64,000 bases of DNA, taken from positions 569,001-633,000 of the forward strand of contig NZ_VULY01000018.1 of the NCBI RefSeq assembly GCF_009696485.1, written 5' to 3'. Made by a program: the position numbers and the translations under genes. Below are positions 25,565 to 33,506 of the stretch, in pieces. Below the pieces are notes generated by a model. The model ran no database searches, was not told where the DNA came from, and was given only the letters and a program-made list of their open reading frames with translations. Source of the DNA: Suipraeoptans intestinalis. GTDB lineage: Bacteria > Bacillota > Clostridia > Lachnospirales > Lachnospiraceae. Each line of letters starts with the position of its first letter. Within the stretch, counting starts at the first letter, position 1.

Positions 25565-25636
25565 GCTCTATGTATTGATTTAGTTGTGTGTATTGATTTA
25601 GCTCTATGTATAGATTTAGCTGTATGTATTGACTTT
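25565..25636 (+). repeat. Four tandem 18-bp repeats
   Basis: Four adjacent 18-base units start at 25565, 25583, 25601 and 25619. Each is close to GCTCTATGTATTGATTTA. Units 2-4 differ from it by 1-4 bases. They fill part of the gap between metY and the paaK operon. No reading frame or known site explains them. Confidence 0.9.
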
Positions 25637-25664
25637 TCCGTACTTTTTGATACTTTCTGCCCCT

Positions 25665-26969
25665 CTATCTGACCGCTTCAAAGGCAGCTTCCAGCGCAGC
25701 AAGCAGATCTTCCACCCGTTCGATCCCGATGGAAAGACGGATCGTCGTAGGCTTGATGCCCTGTTCCTCCAACTCCTCTGCCGTACACTGGCTGTGGGTC
25801 GTCGTAGTGGGATGGATCACCAGGGACTTCACATCCGCCACATTCGCCAGCAGGGAAAAGATGGCAAGATTGTCTATAAAATTCTTGGCCGTTTCTTCAT
25901 CCCCCTTGATCTCAAAGGTAAAAATAGAACCGCCGCCGTTTGGCAGATACTTTTTATAAAGCGCATGGCTTGGCTCCCTTTCCAGAGACGGATGATGCAC
26001 CGCCTCTACCTGCGGATGCTGCTCCAGATACTCTACGATCTTCAGTGCGTTGCTGACGTGGCGCTCCACTCTGAGAGATAAAGTTTCCAATCCCTGCAAA
26101 AACAAAAATGCATGGAAGGGAGAAAGGGTAGCGCCTGTGTCTCTCAGGATCACTGCACGAATGTATGTGACAAAAGCCGCCGCTCCCGCTGCATCGGTAA
26201 AGGACACGCCATGATAGCTGGGATTGGGTTCTGTGATCCAGGGATACGCTCCCGCTTCTTTCCAGTTGAACCTGCCGCCGTCCACGATCACGCCGCCAAT
26301 GGCCGTTCCGTGCCCTCCGATAAACTTGGTCGCCGAATGCACCACAATGTCTGCTCCATGTTCGATCGGACGGATCAGATAGGGCGTGGCAAAGGTAGAA
26401 TCCACTACCAGCGGAAGCTGATGCCTGTGGGCGATCTCTGCCAGTTCTTCCAGGTCCACCAGATTGGAGTGCGGGTTTCCCAGGGATTCCACAAAGATCG
26501 CCTTGGTGTTTTCCCGGATGGCCGCCTCAAAAGCGCCTTCCTCTTCCGGATCCACAAATGTAGTGGTAATCCCGTTGTTCAGTGGCAGCGTATGTGCCAG
26601 CAGGTTGTATGTGCCTCCGTAGATCGTCTTGGAAGCCACAATATGTTCTCCCGCCTTTGCCAGCGCCTGAAAGGTGTAGGCGATGGCCGCCGCTCCTGAA
26701 GCAACTGCCAGCGCCGCCACTCCTCCCTCCAGGGAAGCGATCCTCTCCTCAAATACTCCCTGGGTAGGGTTTGTCAGCCTTCCGTAGATATTACCTGCGT
26801 CCTTCAGGGCAAATCGGTCTGCCGCATGCTGTGCGTCATGGAATACGTAAGAGGTGCTCGCATAGATGGGCACTGCCCTTGCATCCGTTGTCGGATCTGC
26901 CTGCTCCTGTCCTATGTGTAACTGTCTCGTCTCAAATCCCCAGTTTTTTGAATCTCTGATATCTGCCAT
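25665..26969 (-). CDS. metY: O-acetylhomoserine sulfhydrylase (MetY type)
   Basis: The PLP enzyme makes homocysteine (or methionine with methanethiol) from O-acetylhomoserine and sulfide. The 434-residue length fits MetY, longer than MetB/MetC. The cofactor lysine is in [13 protein letters not shown] near residue 205. [17 protein letters not shown] and YGRLTNPTQ near 45-75 and the substrate-binding [10 protein letters not shown] at the end are family marks. The start [20 protein letters not shown] has GGAGG upstream; a longer open frame upstream covers the promoter and is rejected. Confidence 0.92.
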   Translation of the reverse strand: MADIRDSKNWGFETRQLHIGQEQADPTTDARAVPIYASTSYVFHDAQHAADRFALKDAGNIYGRLTNPTQGVFEERIASLEGGVAALAVASGAAAIAYTFQALAKAGEHIVASKTIYGGTYNLLAHTLPLNNGITTTFVDPEEEGAFEAAIRENTKAIFVESLGNPHSNLVDLEELAEIAHRHQLPLVVDSTFATPYLIRPIEHGADIVVHSATKFIGGHGTAIGGVIVDGGRFNWKEAGAYPWITEPNPSYHGVSFTDAAGAAAFVTYIRAVILRDTGATLSPFHAFLFLQGLETLSLRVERHVSNALKIVEYLEQHPQVEAVHHPSLEREPSHALYKKYLPNGGGSIFTFEIKGDEETAKNFIDNLAIFSLLANVADVKSLVIHPTTTTHSQCTAEELEEQGIKPTTIRLSIGIERVEDLLAALEAAFEAVR

Positions 26970-27009
26970 GTCGTCTTCCTCCATTTTCTTTGTTTGAATG
27001 CTTACAGGC

Positions 27010-27081
27010 ATACTAGCACGATAGGGCTTTATCTGTCCAATACACAAAAAACATATCTGGTTATAAGAAAAACTTATAGCC
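27010..27081 (-). promoter_or_regulatory. metY promoter with an upstream dyad operator
   Basis: TGGACA (27034-27039) and TAGTAT (27010-27015) are 18 bases apart. About 20 bases upstream of the -35, GGTTATAAG-AAAAA-CTTATAGCC (27059-27081) is a dyad of the T-N11-A kind typical of LysR-type activators of sulfur genes. CymR-type binding is an alternative. Confidence 0.55.
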
Positions 27082-27164
27082 AACCTCCTGTCTCTTTCAC
27101 AGCAGCTTACACTTTGGCAGTCGGCAGCCGGTAAAATTTCCGTCAGATCTCGAACAAATCTCTG

Positions 27165-27920
27165 TCAGATCCCGGTCAGATCCCGGACAACTTCTCCCGC
27201 CAGGATCAGCCCTGCCACCGAAGGCACGAAGCCTACGCTTCCCGGAATATCCCTTCTGGCAGTGCACTTGTGAACTGCCCCCGGCGGGCAGATACAGCCT
27301 GTCCGACAGCTGGCAGACAGATCCTCCAGAGGGCGTCTGGGTTTTTCTTCCGAATATACCACCTTCAGCTTCTTTACCCCTCTTTTTTTCAGCTCTCTGC
27401 GCATGACTTTTGCCAGCGGGCACATCCTGGTCTTATACAGATCCGCAACCTGAAATCCGGACGCATCCAGCTTGTTTCCTGCTCCCATGCTGCTGATGAC
27501 CGGAACCTGCTTCTTCTGCGCCTGCAGCACGATTTCGATCTTCGCCGTAACGGTATCTACCGCATCGATCACATAATCGTATTCTTCAAAGGAAAATTCC
27601 TCCGCCGTTTCCGGAAGAAAAAAACAGCGGTGGGTGTTGACCTTCGCATCCGGATTGATCTCCAGGATCCGCTCTTTCATGACTTCTACCTTGTATCTTC
27701 CTACCGTGTTTCTTGTGGCGATAATCTGGCGGTTCAGGTTCGTCAGGCAGACCTTATCGTCATCGATCAGGTCAAAGGTCCCGATTCCGCTGCGTACCAG
27801 GGCTTCACAGGCAAACCCGCCCACTCCTCCTATTCCGAATATTGCGACTCTGGCACGCTTCAGCCGCTCCATGGCCTCTTCTCCCAGTAATAGCCGTGTT
27901 CTTGAAAATTGATCTAACAT
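27165..27920 (-). CDS. tcdA: tRNA threonylcarbamoyladenosine dehydratase
   Basis: This 251-residue member of the E1-like/ThiF superfamily cyclises t6A37 in ANN-decoding tRNAs to ct6A using ATP. The nucleotide-binding VAIFGIGGVGGFACEAL loop is at residues 25-41, with LTNLNRQ, DAVDTVTAKIE and the conserved late CICPPG/GSVGFVPSVAGL blocks following. The start is the ATG at 27918-27920 (MLDQFSRTRLLLG), with GTGGAG upstream. A promoter (27956-27984) lies before it, and the gene is transcribed alone. Confidence 0.92.
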   Translation of the reverse strand: MLDQFSRTRLLLGEEAMERLKRARVAIFGIGGVGGFACEALVRSGIGTFDLIDDDKVCLTNLNRQIIATRNTVGRYKVEVMKERILEINPDAKVNTHRCFFLPETAEEFSFEEYDYVIDAVDTVTAKIEIVLQAQKKQVPVISSMGAGNKLDASGFQVADLYKTRMCPLAKVMRRELKKRGVKKLKVVYSEEKPRRPLEDLSASCRTGCICPPGAVHKCTARRDIPGSVGFVPSVAGLILAGEVVRDLTGI

Positions 27921-27955
27921 TATCTGCTCCACTCTTTCTGTTATTTGTTTTTTCC

Positions 27956-27984
27956 ATCATACTACACTCTTCCTCCCGTGCCAA
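27956..27984 (-). promoter_or_regulatory. Promoter of tcdA
   Basis: TTGGCA and TATGAT are 17 bases apart on the minus strand, about 30 bases before the tcdA ribosome site. Confidence 0.6.
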
Positions 27985-28186
27985 CGGTGGATTTCTCCTG
28001 CCGCAAGGGTAATTTCTTCTTCCCTGCAAGGGTAGCTTTTTCCTGCTGTCATAGCGGACTTTTCCCGGTGCAGCACAGGTTTTTCTTCTGCCGCGGCGTG
28101 AGATGCTGCCTCATCTTTTTCTATGATTCTTTTTGTTTTTCTGTGAATTATATGTCATACTTTATTAATCTGTTTACACGGTTATA

Positions 28187-28239
28187 TTGATTTTTTTAAA
28201 AACTCCCAGTATAATGTAGCCACAGCAACCACATATGTG
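28187..28239 (+). promoter_or_regulatory. Promoter and possible operator of the Rrf2 gene
   Basis: TTGATT (28187-28192) and TATAAT (28210-28215) are 17 bases apart. The 10-bp palindrome CACATATGTG (28230-28239) sits just past the expected start site, where an autorepressor could bind (inference). The preceding 27985-28180 stretch is T/C-rich with loosely repeated CTTTTTCCTGC-like blocks but no clear feature. Confidence 0.65.
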
Positions 28240-28254
28240 ACTGGAGGTGACCCG

Positions 28255-28662
28255 ATGATTTCAACAAAAGCCAGATATGCACTGCGCGTTATGATCGACC
28301 TTGCTTTGCACGAAGGACAGGGGTATATCCCTCTGAAGGACATTGCTCTTCGCCAAAGTATTTCAGAAAAATATCTGGAAAGCATCTTAAAAAAACTGGT
28401 GGCTGCCGATATGCTGAAAGGTCTCCGCGGGCGGGGCGGCGGCTATACCCTGGTCCGTCCGCCAAAGGAATACAAAATAGGAGAGATCATTGAACTGACG
28501 GAGGGATCCTTTGCCCCTGTGGCATGTCTGATGCCCGGCGCGGAAGAATGTCCCCGAAGCGAAAGCTGCATCACTTTGCCCCTGTGGAAAAAATTCAACG
28601 TCATGACTCATGACTTTTTTTATCAGATTTCTCTGGAAGATCTGATCGCCGGAGATTTTTAA
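28255..28662 (+). CDS. Rrf2-family transcriptional regulator
   Basis: The 135-residue regulator has the family winged helix at residues 1-80: MISTKARYALRVMIDLA, then LKDIALRQSISEKYLESIL (recognition region), then LRGRGGGYTLVRPP. Three cysteines follow in CLMPGAEECPRSESC near 100-115, the region where IscR, NsrR and RsrR bind Fe-S clusters. It may therefore sense oxygen, NO or iron-sulfur status, although CymR-like cysteine regulation is also possible. GGAGGTGA precedes the ATG. It lies convergent to the hemerythrin gene. Confidence 0.92.
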   Translation: MISTKARYALRVMIDLALHEGQGYIPLKDIALRQSISEKYLESILKKLVAADMLKGLRGRGGGYTLVRPPKEYKIGEIIELTEGSFAPVACLMPGAEECPRSESCITLPLWKKFNVMTHDFFYQISLEDLIAGDF

Positions 28663-28909
28663 AGGAAGGGTCTATCATATCAAAAGCCGAAAGACTGCGC
28701 TTTGAAGGAGTTCCGCCGCCAAAACGGATTATTTTGGCGACAGATCCTCTTTTCAGAGGCTGGATTCTTTCGGCTTTTCTTCTACTGTTTTTTGTTCCCT
28801 TTTTGGGATGTTTCCCTGTTGCTTTCCCTTTCTCTGCCGGCTTTTACCCGGCTCCTTTTGCCACCTTCCCTGCCTTTTTGTCACTGCCGGTTTCTGCCAT
28901 GTTTCCGTA
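28663..28909. other. Gap between convergent Rrf2 and hemerythrin genes
   Basis: Apart from the three-stem element at 28682-28778, the stretch is T/C-rich and shows no convincing gene. Confidence 0.5.
28682..28778. ncRNA. Candidate three-stem structured element or complex terminator
   Basis: AAAAGCCGAAAG (28682-28693) pairs perfectly with CTTTCGGCTTTT (28767-28778), closing a 73-base interior. Inside are two more perfect hairpins: CGCCAAAA/TTTTGGCG (28717-28724, 28732-28739) and CCTCT/AGAGG with a TTTC loop (28746-28759). This is a three-way-junction layout. Both ends could supply A/T tails, so a branched bidirectional terminator for the convergent genes is the simple alternative. Confidence 0.45.
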
Positions 28910-29506
28910 TCAGATCTTCTCTGTCAGCGGATAAGCTTCCTCCAGTCGCTTCAAAAGCGCCAGGTAGGATTCCCGAACCTCTTTGTTTTTTTCTTCTTTC
29001 TCATAGGCTCTACATGCCTGATCCACTTCTTCCAGCACTTCCCCGGGAAGCTGACGCTGGGCAAATGTAAAAACCACCTGATTTTCTTTGTCGATATGTC
29101 CCGTCAGCAGATTCACATATGCCATCGCTCCCGCCAAAATGTCCAGCTTATGGTCCGCCGTCGGCTCCTTTTCATAATCTGTCAGAGCCGTCTCCAGTGC
29201 CAGCACATGTCCCCGCCCCAGGTCATGCTCCACCAGCATTCCGTGAGTGATCAGCTTCTGTGCCGGTCCTCCCAGATGTACCGTCATCTCAGGAAACAAA
29301 AATTTTTCTTCCTTTCCATGGTGATGGCGATCCGCATAATTACGAATGAAAGAGATCCCCTCCCGAAAATCTTCTGTGACCACTTCTCCCCCTTCCAGGA
29401 TCCTCCTGCACATGGTCCGTAGTACCTGCAGCATACGGGTAATATTTTCATGCTCCTCTATCAAAATCTCAATGCTGTAGCCTTTCGTTGTCTCATTTCC
29501 GCTCAT
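28910..29506 (-). CDS. Hemerythrin-domain protein
   Basis: The 198-residue protein has a hemerythrin-like four-helix di-iron fold. Candidate ligands are His in IEEHENI (residue 18 region), HHH and Glu in DRHHHGKEEKFLFPEM near 60-75, His in HGMLVEHD near 88-95, and His/Glu in HIDKENQVVF near 135. Such proteins bind O2 or NO, or act in iron-centre repair (YtfE/ScdA type). It is downstream of the unknown gene at 29540-30142 with a 33-base gap and faces the Rrf2 regulator, so a nitrosative/oxidative stress role is likely (inference). Confidence 0.9.
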   Translation of the reverse strand: MSGNETTKGYSIEILIEEHENITRMLQVLRTMCRRILEGGEVVTEDFREGISFIRNYADRHHHGKEEKFLFPEMTVHLGGPAQKLITHGMLVEHDLGRGHVLALETALTDYEKEPTADHKLDILAGAMAYVNLLTGHIDKENQVVFTFAQRQLPGEVLEEVDQACRAYEKEEKNKEVRESYLALLKRLEEAYPLTEKI

Positions 29507-29539
29507 GTTTCTTTCTCCTTTTTCAGATGATCCTTTTTT

Positions 29540-30142
29540 CTATTTTCCCTGTTTCCTGATCTCATAGATTTTTCCGTCTCCGGATACCTGATAGCCTGTC
29601 TCCCACAAGATCCCTGCCATGATCTGCTGTCTCAGTCGGCGATAGATCTGAGGATCCGCCTCTTCCCGGATCCAGTATTCTTTGTGCAGATCTTTGGTTT
29701 CTTCCCACACGATACACTCTTCTTCCTTTTTCACCAACCGGTTCACTCTGTCGCAGGGCATCCCGTTCAACAAACAGTTTTCAAACTGCCTGTAAGCCTC
29801 CTCGGCCGTCGCTTCCCTGGAAAGGGCATGTTTTTTCCCAAAAGCAAACGCGATTTCTTCTAATTTCCGGATCCGATCCGGTTCTTCTTTCAACAGCTCT
29901 CCTGCCAGCTTTGCATACCGCGTTTCTGAATCCCGGATCCTTTCTTGCAGCCATCCGTGGATATTGCCCGGATCAATCAGCTCTTCCAGCGGTTTTTCCT
30001 CTTCCGCTCCTAAGACTGTCTCGCCGGAGGCTTCCAGCCATCCCGCCTGCTCTGCTTCTTTTTTTATGGCAGACAGCAGTTCTTCCTGCCATTGAATTTT
30101 TTCGTATAACCAATAATGGATGGGTCCTAATACTGCGCTCAT
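29540..30142 (-). CDS. Protein of unknown function paired with hemerythrin
   Basis: This 200-residue soluble, acidic protein has no membrane segment or recognised cofactor motif. It starts MSAVLGPIHYWLYEKIQWQE. Cysteines are found in FENCLLNGMPCDRV and EEECIVWEE. A His-rich cofactor pattern is absent. AAGGAG precedes the ATG chosen. An alternative TTG start at 30244, with GGGAGG before it, would add a basic 34-residue extension. It is the first gene of an operon with the hemerythrin protein. The promoter carries a Crp/Fnr-like dyad, pointing to an oxygen/NO-related role, but I do not recognise a family function. Confidence 0.8.
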   Translation of the reverse strand: MSAVLGPIHYWLYEKIQWQEELLSAIKKEAEQAGWLEASGETVLGAEEEKPLEELIDPGNIHGWLQERIRDSETRYAKLAGELLKEEPDRIRKLEEIAFAFGKKHALSREATAEEAYRQFENCLLNGMPCDRVNRLVKKEEECIVWEETKDLHKEYWIREEADPQIYRRLRQQIMAGILWETGYQVSGDGKIYEIRKQGK

Positions 30143-30529
30143 TATGTTTTCTCCTTTTTCATCTTCTTTGCCGGGAAAACGTCTCTTTCCCGACCGCACA
30201 ATGCTTTCTCTTTCGATCCGGCAGGGCTTCCTCTTCTCGGACAAATAAATTCCTCCCGGAAGGGATGCCGACCGTTCGAATGCAGCGCTCTGCTGCAGCC
30301 TGCCGCTTTAGCATACCTTACAGGAGGAGTTTATTCCGTTGTTTTTACAACATTTATAGGTTTTCAAGCGAATCTTTGCCAAAACAGCAACCCTGTTGCT
30401 ACTTATCAAGGACTTTCTAATCATTTTTATCACTTTTTTGATGTTTTTCTCTCTCCATTTCTCTAAACGTTAATCAAAACCTTATTATACCAACGATTGT
30501 GGCACCTTTTTGGTGTCAGTTGGTGTTAA
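30143..30529. other. Host/island junction, non-coding
   Basis: It contains the hemerythrin-operon promoter (30310-30351). The DNA turns AT-rich from about 30430 as the island begins. An AGCAAC-CCT-GTTGCT hairpin (30386-30400) lies near the change. No attachment-site core was identified. Confidence 0.5.
30310..30351 (-). promoter_or_regulatory. Activator-type promoter of the hemerythrin operon
   Basis: A TATGCT -10 lies at 30310-30315 with no good -35. The perfect dyad GTTGT-AAAA-ACAAC (30338-30351) is centred about 41.5 bases from the expected start site. That is the classic class II position of Crp/Fnr activators. Confidence 0.55.
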
Positions 30530-31576
30530 TTATAGTGATAAGTCGTTTAAGAGACTTAAAGCATCGGCATCTTGCTGGTGCTTTTTTTCTGGCATCAATT
30601 CTAGATAATACTGTTGTGTTGTTAAGATTGAGTTATGACCTAGACGACGAGAAATATAGTCTAGGCTAATATCTTTTGAAAAGAGAAATGAGGCATGCGT
30701 GTCACGAAGTCCATGAAATGTCGTTTTTGTTAATCCCAACTGTTTTAACAGCTTTTGAAGTTGACCAGCTTGCTTGAATCCATTCCAATCAAAGATATAG
30801 CCTTCTTTTGTTTGTGCAAGTTTTGTCACGGCTTGATAAACATCTTCGTTGATAGAAATATCACGCTTAGAATATTTGGTTTTAAGCTGGGTATCGTCAT
30901 TAGTTGGACTAATTGATCGAAGAATTTTGATACCATATTCAAAAATATCTTCTTTTTTAATTCCTAAAAGTTCTCCACGTCTTGCTCCTGTCTCAAGGGC
31001 GAGAGCAACAAGAACATTAAATTCATCCTCAGTATGACTTAGGCAGTATTGTCTGAGTTTTTTAAATTCTGTGATAGATAGTGGAATATTTCGTTTAGCT
31101 TGTTCTTGCCCTTTTGCTTTTAAAAGATGACCAAAGTCATTGCTAATCAAACCACGAGCATACGCATATTTCAATGAACCACGGATTTTAAGAACAAGTT
31201 CTTTTACTGTTTTTTTAGAGTGGGTTTCAGCATATTGATCGATTTTCTTTTGCATGACGAGATCGTCAAGGTGTTTAAGTTGAATACCATCAAAAAGGTC
31301 ATCAACTACTACGAGAGTTCGTTTATAGTTTATAAAGGTGGCTTCGCGAACATCATTTTTCTTGACCGAATGGACCCAATTTCTATAAAAATCAGGAAAT
31401 AGGGTGGATCGTTCGGCAATGTTCTTGCCACGACCTTTTTCAAGTTCCATTTCTAATGTCCAAAGCTCAGCATCTTTTCTGTTGCTAAAGGTTTTGGTTT
31501 CTCGTTTATATTCTCCTTTCTTATAAAGTGATACAGTTGCACGGTAAGAGTTACCACGTTTTGTTATTGTTGCCAT
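30530..31576 (-). CDS. int: Tyrosine recombinase/integrase of the island
   Basis: The 348-residue integrase has an N-terminal arm-binding (AP2-like) domain starting MATITKRGNSYRATVSLYKK. A SAM-like core-binding domain follows at about 65-160, and then the catalytic domain. Catalytic residues are Arg in ETGARRGELLG near 195, HGLRDTHASF near 285, LGHNSILTTQQYY near 305 with Tyr. The low GC and the sequence style resemble streptococcal/lactococcal phage and ICE integrases, unlike the host genes. It lies at the left edge of the island with an excisionase upstream, as in integrative elements. Confidence 0.93.
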   Translation of the reverse strand: MATITKRGNSYRATVSLYKKGEYKRETKTFSNRKDAELWTLEMELEKGRGKNIAERSTLFPDFYRNWVHSVKKNDVREATFINYKRTLVVVDDLFDGIQLKHLDDLVMQKKIDQYAETHSKKTVKELVLKIRGSLKYAYARGLISNDFGHLLKAKGQEQAKRNIPLSITEFKKLRQYCLSHTEDEFNVLVALALETGARRGELLGIKKEDIFEYGIKILRSISPTNDDTQLKTKYSKRDISINEDVYQAVTKLAQTKEGYIFDWNGFKQAGQLQKLLKQLGLTKTTFHGLRDTHASFLFSKDISLDYISRRLGHNSILTTQQYYLELMPEKKHQQDADALSLLNDLSL

Positions 31577-31666
31577 TTTATCAGCCTTTCTATAAAATAT
31601 GATTGATAAAATAGACTAGTCACATATAGGATATATGAAAAATCTAATTTTATCAATCATTATCCG

Positions 31667-31855
31667 TCAATCGCAGTGGCTTTCAATAAATTTAATCAGT
31701 TTTGACTTCAAATAGCGCTCTTGTTTTCCTACCATAAAGCATTGAAAGTCTGGGTGACTTCTGATGTACTTATCAAATGATTTAGGATCTATTCCAAGTA
31801 GTTCCGCTGCTTGTTGTCGATTTAACAGAAGAGGAGAATTATTTTGAGGTAACAT
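31667..31855 (-). CDS. xis: Excisionase-like DNA-binding protein
   Basis: At 62 residues, it has a winged-helix/MerR-like HTH: LLLNRQQAAELLGIDPKSFD (residues 8-27) followed by VGKQERYLKSKLIKFIES. This is the standard form of excisionases encoded next to tyrosine integrases. AAAGGA precedes the ATG, and the gene is 90 bases upstream of int in the same orientation. It presumably steers Int toward excision. Confidence 0.8.
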   Translation of the reverse strand: MLPQNNSPLLLNRQQAAELLGIDPKSFDKYIRSHPDFQCFMVGKQERYLKSKLIKFIESHCD

Positions 31856-31943
31856 ATAGAATTCCTTTCATTTTCTAGATACAAGTATTATGCCACATGT
31901 GTAATGAATTGAGGCTAGATTTTTGAAAAATGTGCAATGTTAC

Positions 31944-32954
31944 CTAGCGTTTCAATAATATATAAGCATAGGAACGAGGAAATTCCTCTGGTCTATTGTG
32001 TCCCAGAGCCTTTGTCACAATTTTACAAGCTTTTCTGTCGAGTGAGATGCCAACTAACTCTTTACGCAGATGGATAACTTCTTTACGATTTCTAATCTTG
32101 GAAATTTCGCGTGCTACACTGCGATAAACACGCTCTGCATACTCAGCACGATACTTATGTGGCTTTAATGCAGTGGGAACTTTCTTTCCATCAAAATCGT
32201 CGAGAATTAAATCTTTGGGAACATGAAACACTCTCTTTTCTCCTGCTCGTTGGAAAATAGCGACTAACCACTCTTCCTCCTCTTGACTAGTGGCCATGAT
32301 TGGAGACCAGCGATCTCTGCGTCCTTTTGTGTGATGCTTATGGCCGTCTAAATTTAAATACCAACGGCCATCACGGCCACGTTGCATAGCGTCACCAGTG
32401 ACGTGGATCAGTTCACTTTTACGTAAGCCTGTTGAGGCAACTACTTTATGCCAGTAGTCGTTATTTTTGTTAGATAAACGATAGTCTGTATGTAATACAC
32501 GATTGTTCATGCGATTTGCACGTGTACGTGGTTGTGTAGCGATAAAATTAGTTGAGGAAACTCCGAGAACTTTGGCCAATGCTGCTTTGTAGGTTGCTTG
32601 TGTATATGGACTTAAACCAATCTCTATACAATATTGTAAGTATTGATTGATAAGTTCTATCCAACCTTCCGTATCTTTTTCAACATTACCTAATACCATT
32701 AACTGTTCTGGTGAAATGTGAATTGAAACCCATTTTGCAAAACAATGCCATGAACCCGAATAGTTATGGAGTGTACGATGAGTGTGGATTAACTCAATGT
32801 CATCTCCTGTTTCTTTGGCCTCTTTACGCTTAATGCCTTTTCCTTTTTTGAATCGTTTCTTTAAACTTGAAACTCCTTGAGAATTGACAAACTGAAGTCG
32901 GCCTTCTGGTGTTTTTAGCGCTTTGTTTTGTTTTTCTATCGCATGTTTTTTCAT
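31944..32954 (-). CDS. Divergent tyrosine-recombinase-like protein
   Basis: The 336-residue basic protein is unlike the int at 30530. After a lysine-rich tail (residues 1-55) comes a core-binding-like helical region to about 150. The C-terminal half has the tyrosine-recombinase set in order: Arg in STGLRKSELIHVTGD near 175, a KxKxxRR-like beta-hairpin stretch, HxxR in PHKYRAEYAERVYR near 265, LGHNRPEEF near 318, and Tyr in RSYAYILLKR at the end. The spacing suggests a real but distant member. Similar folds serve as resolvases, as second recombinases and, in clostridial plasmids (TcpM), as relaxases. Which applies here is open. Confidence 0.7.
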   Translation of the reverse strand: MKKHAIEKQNKALKTPEGRLQFVNSQGVSSLKKRFKKGKGIKRKEAKETGDDIELIHTHRTLHNYSGSWHCFAKWVSIHISPEQLMVLGNVEKDTEGWIELINQYLQYCIEIGLSPYTQATYKAALAKVLGVSSTNFIATQPRTRANRMNNRVLHTDYRLSNKNNDYWHKVVASTGLRKSELIHVTGDAMQRGRDGRWYLNLDGHKHHTKGRRDRWSPIMATSQEEEEWLVAIFQRAGEKRVFHVPKDLILDDFDGKKVPTALKPHKYRAEYAERVYRSVAREISKIRNRKEVIHLRKELVGISLDRKACKIVTKALGHNRPEEFPRSYAYILLKR

Positions 32955-32998
32955 TTTTCTACGATCTGAACGTGATCGTCTTTTTTATTTTTAGTCAT
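32951..32998 (-). CDS. Possible 15-codon coupled mini-ORF
   Basis: MTKNKKDDHVQIVEK is preceded by AAAGGAG at a normal distance, and its stop overlaps the start of the recombinase-like gene as ATGA. It could be a coupling leader peptide or the frameshifted true N-terminus of the downstream protein. Confidence 0.35.
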   Translation of the reverse strand: MTKNKKDDHVQIVEK

Positions 32999-33254
32999 AA
33001 CTGACTCCTTTCTTTTTTGTACCAATGGTTGAGGTGTTTTCGATTAACGCGATACTTCCGAAAACAGTGTCTTCCTGCTGCGGCAGGTGTTCTTTATGTT
33101 TTTTTGATTGGAGAAGACTACTCCAATGCTCAATTTGGATTCTAGAGCTTGAATAATTGAAACGCTTTATAACGTTTATTTTTTGTATTTTTTCGATTTG
33201 AACGATTTCTTGCTTTGGTTTCGCTATTCGTAAAACTGGATTATAACTATGGAC
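32991..33254 (-). pseudogene. Open frame without a usable start codon
   Basis: An 87-codon frame, basic and lysine-rich, runs into the mini-ORF at 32951. A strong AGGAGG (about 33266) stands before it, but an in-frame TGA (33255-33257) and lack of ATG, GTG or TTG leave no start. It may be a remnant of a lost small gene, or use a rare start. Confidence 0.35.
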
Positions 33255-33373
33255 TCAGTAATATTTCCTCCTTTATGATGCAGAATTTATTTAATAATAT
33301 TTCAATTTGATTGTGACTATATCTTTGTTACTTTATCTGGACCTACGGCCTAAAAACTCCTTTCTATATTTTG

Positions 33374-33435
33374 TTAGTTGAATAACTGAGTCATTATTTT
33401 TGAAATAATTGAACCTTACGAATATGAAATCGCAC
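33374..33435 (-). other. Two overlapping mini-ORFs behind a strong ribosome site
   Basis: A 13-codon ORF (GTG, 33394-33435, MRFHIRKVQLFQK) follows AGGAGG at 5 bases. Its stop overlaps the ATG of a 6-codon ORF (33374-33394, MTQLFN). Their order downstream of a hairpin and promoter resembles a leader-peptide region of the recombinase operon, or the debris of decayed genes. Confidence 0.35.
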
Positions 33436-33448
33436 TATTTCCTCCTGT

Positions 33449-33477
33449 CTATCTGATGTTGAAAAAACACCAGATAG
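33449..33477 (-). promoter_or_regulatory. Leader hairpin just before a ribosome site
   Basis: CTATCTG (33471-33477 on minus) pairs with CAGATAG (33449-33455), extended inside by TGTT/AACA. It ends one base short of ACAGGAGG, so it could control access to that site. Confidence 0.5.
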
Positions 33478-33506
33478 TGTTTAGCTCTAGTCATTCAATT
33501 TTTACG

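Noticed and set aside
25565-25636. CRISPR-like or coding repeat
   Set aside because: The 18-bp units abut without spacers and contain in-frame stops (TGA/TAG in the frames checked), so neither reading holds.
27985-28140. Tandem repeat of CTTTTTCCTGC-like blocks
   Set aside because: Block lengths and sequences vary too much to call a real repeat; T/C-rich composition explains the likeness.
28702-29070. Plus-strand 122-codon open frame
   Set aside because: It overlaps the structured element and the hemerythrin gene. It is a Leu/Phe/Pro-rich translation of T/C-rich DNA without a proper ribosome site.
30386-30400. Attachment-site core of the island
   Set aside because: The AGCAAC/GTTGCT hairpin near the integrase end has no matching direct repeat near 34.3 kb or 43.75 kb that I could find.
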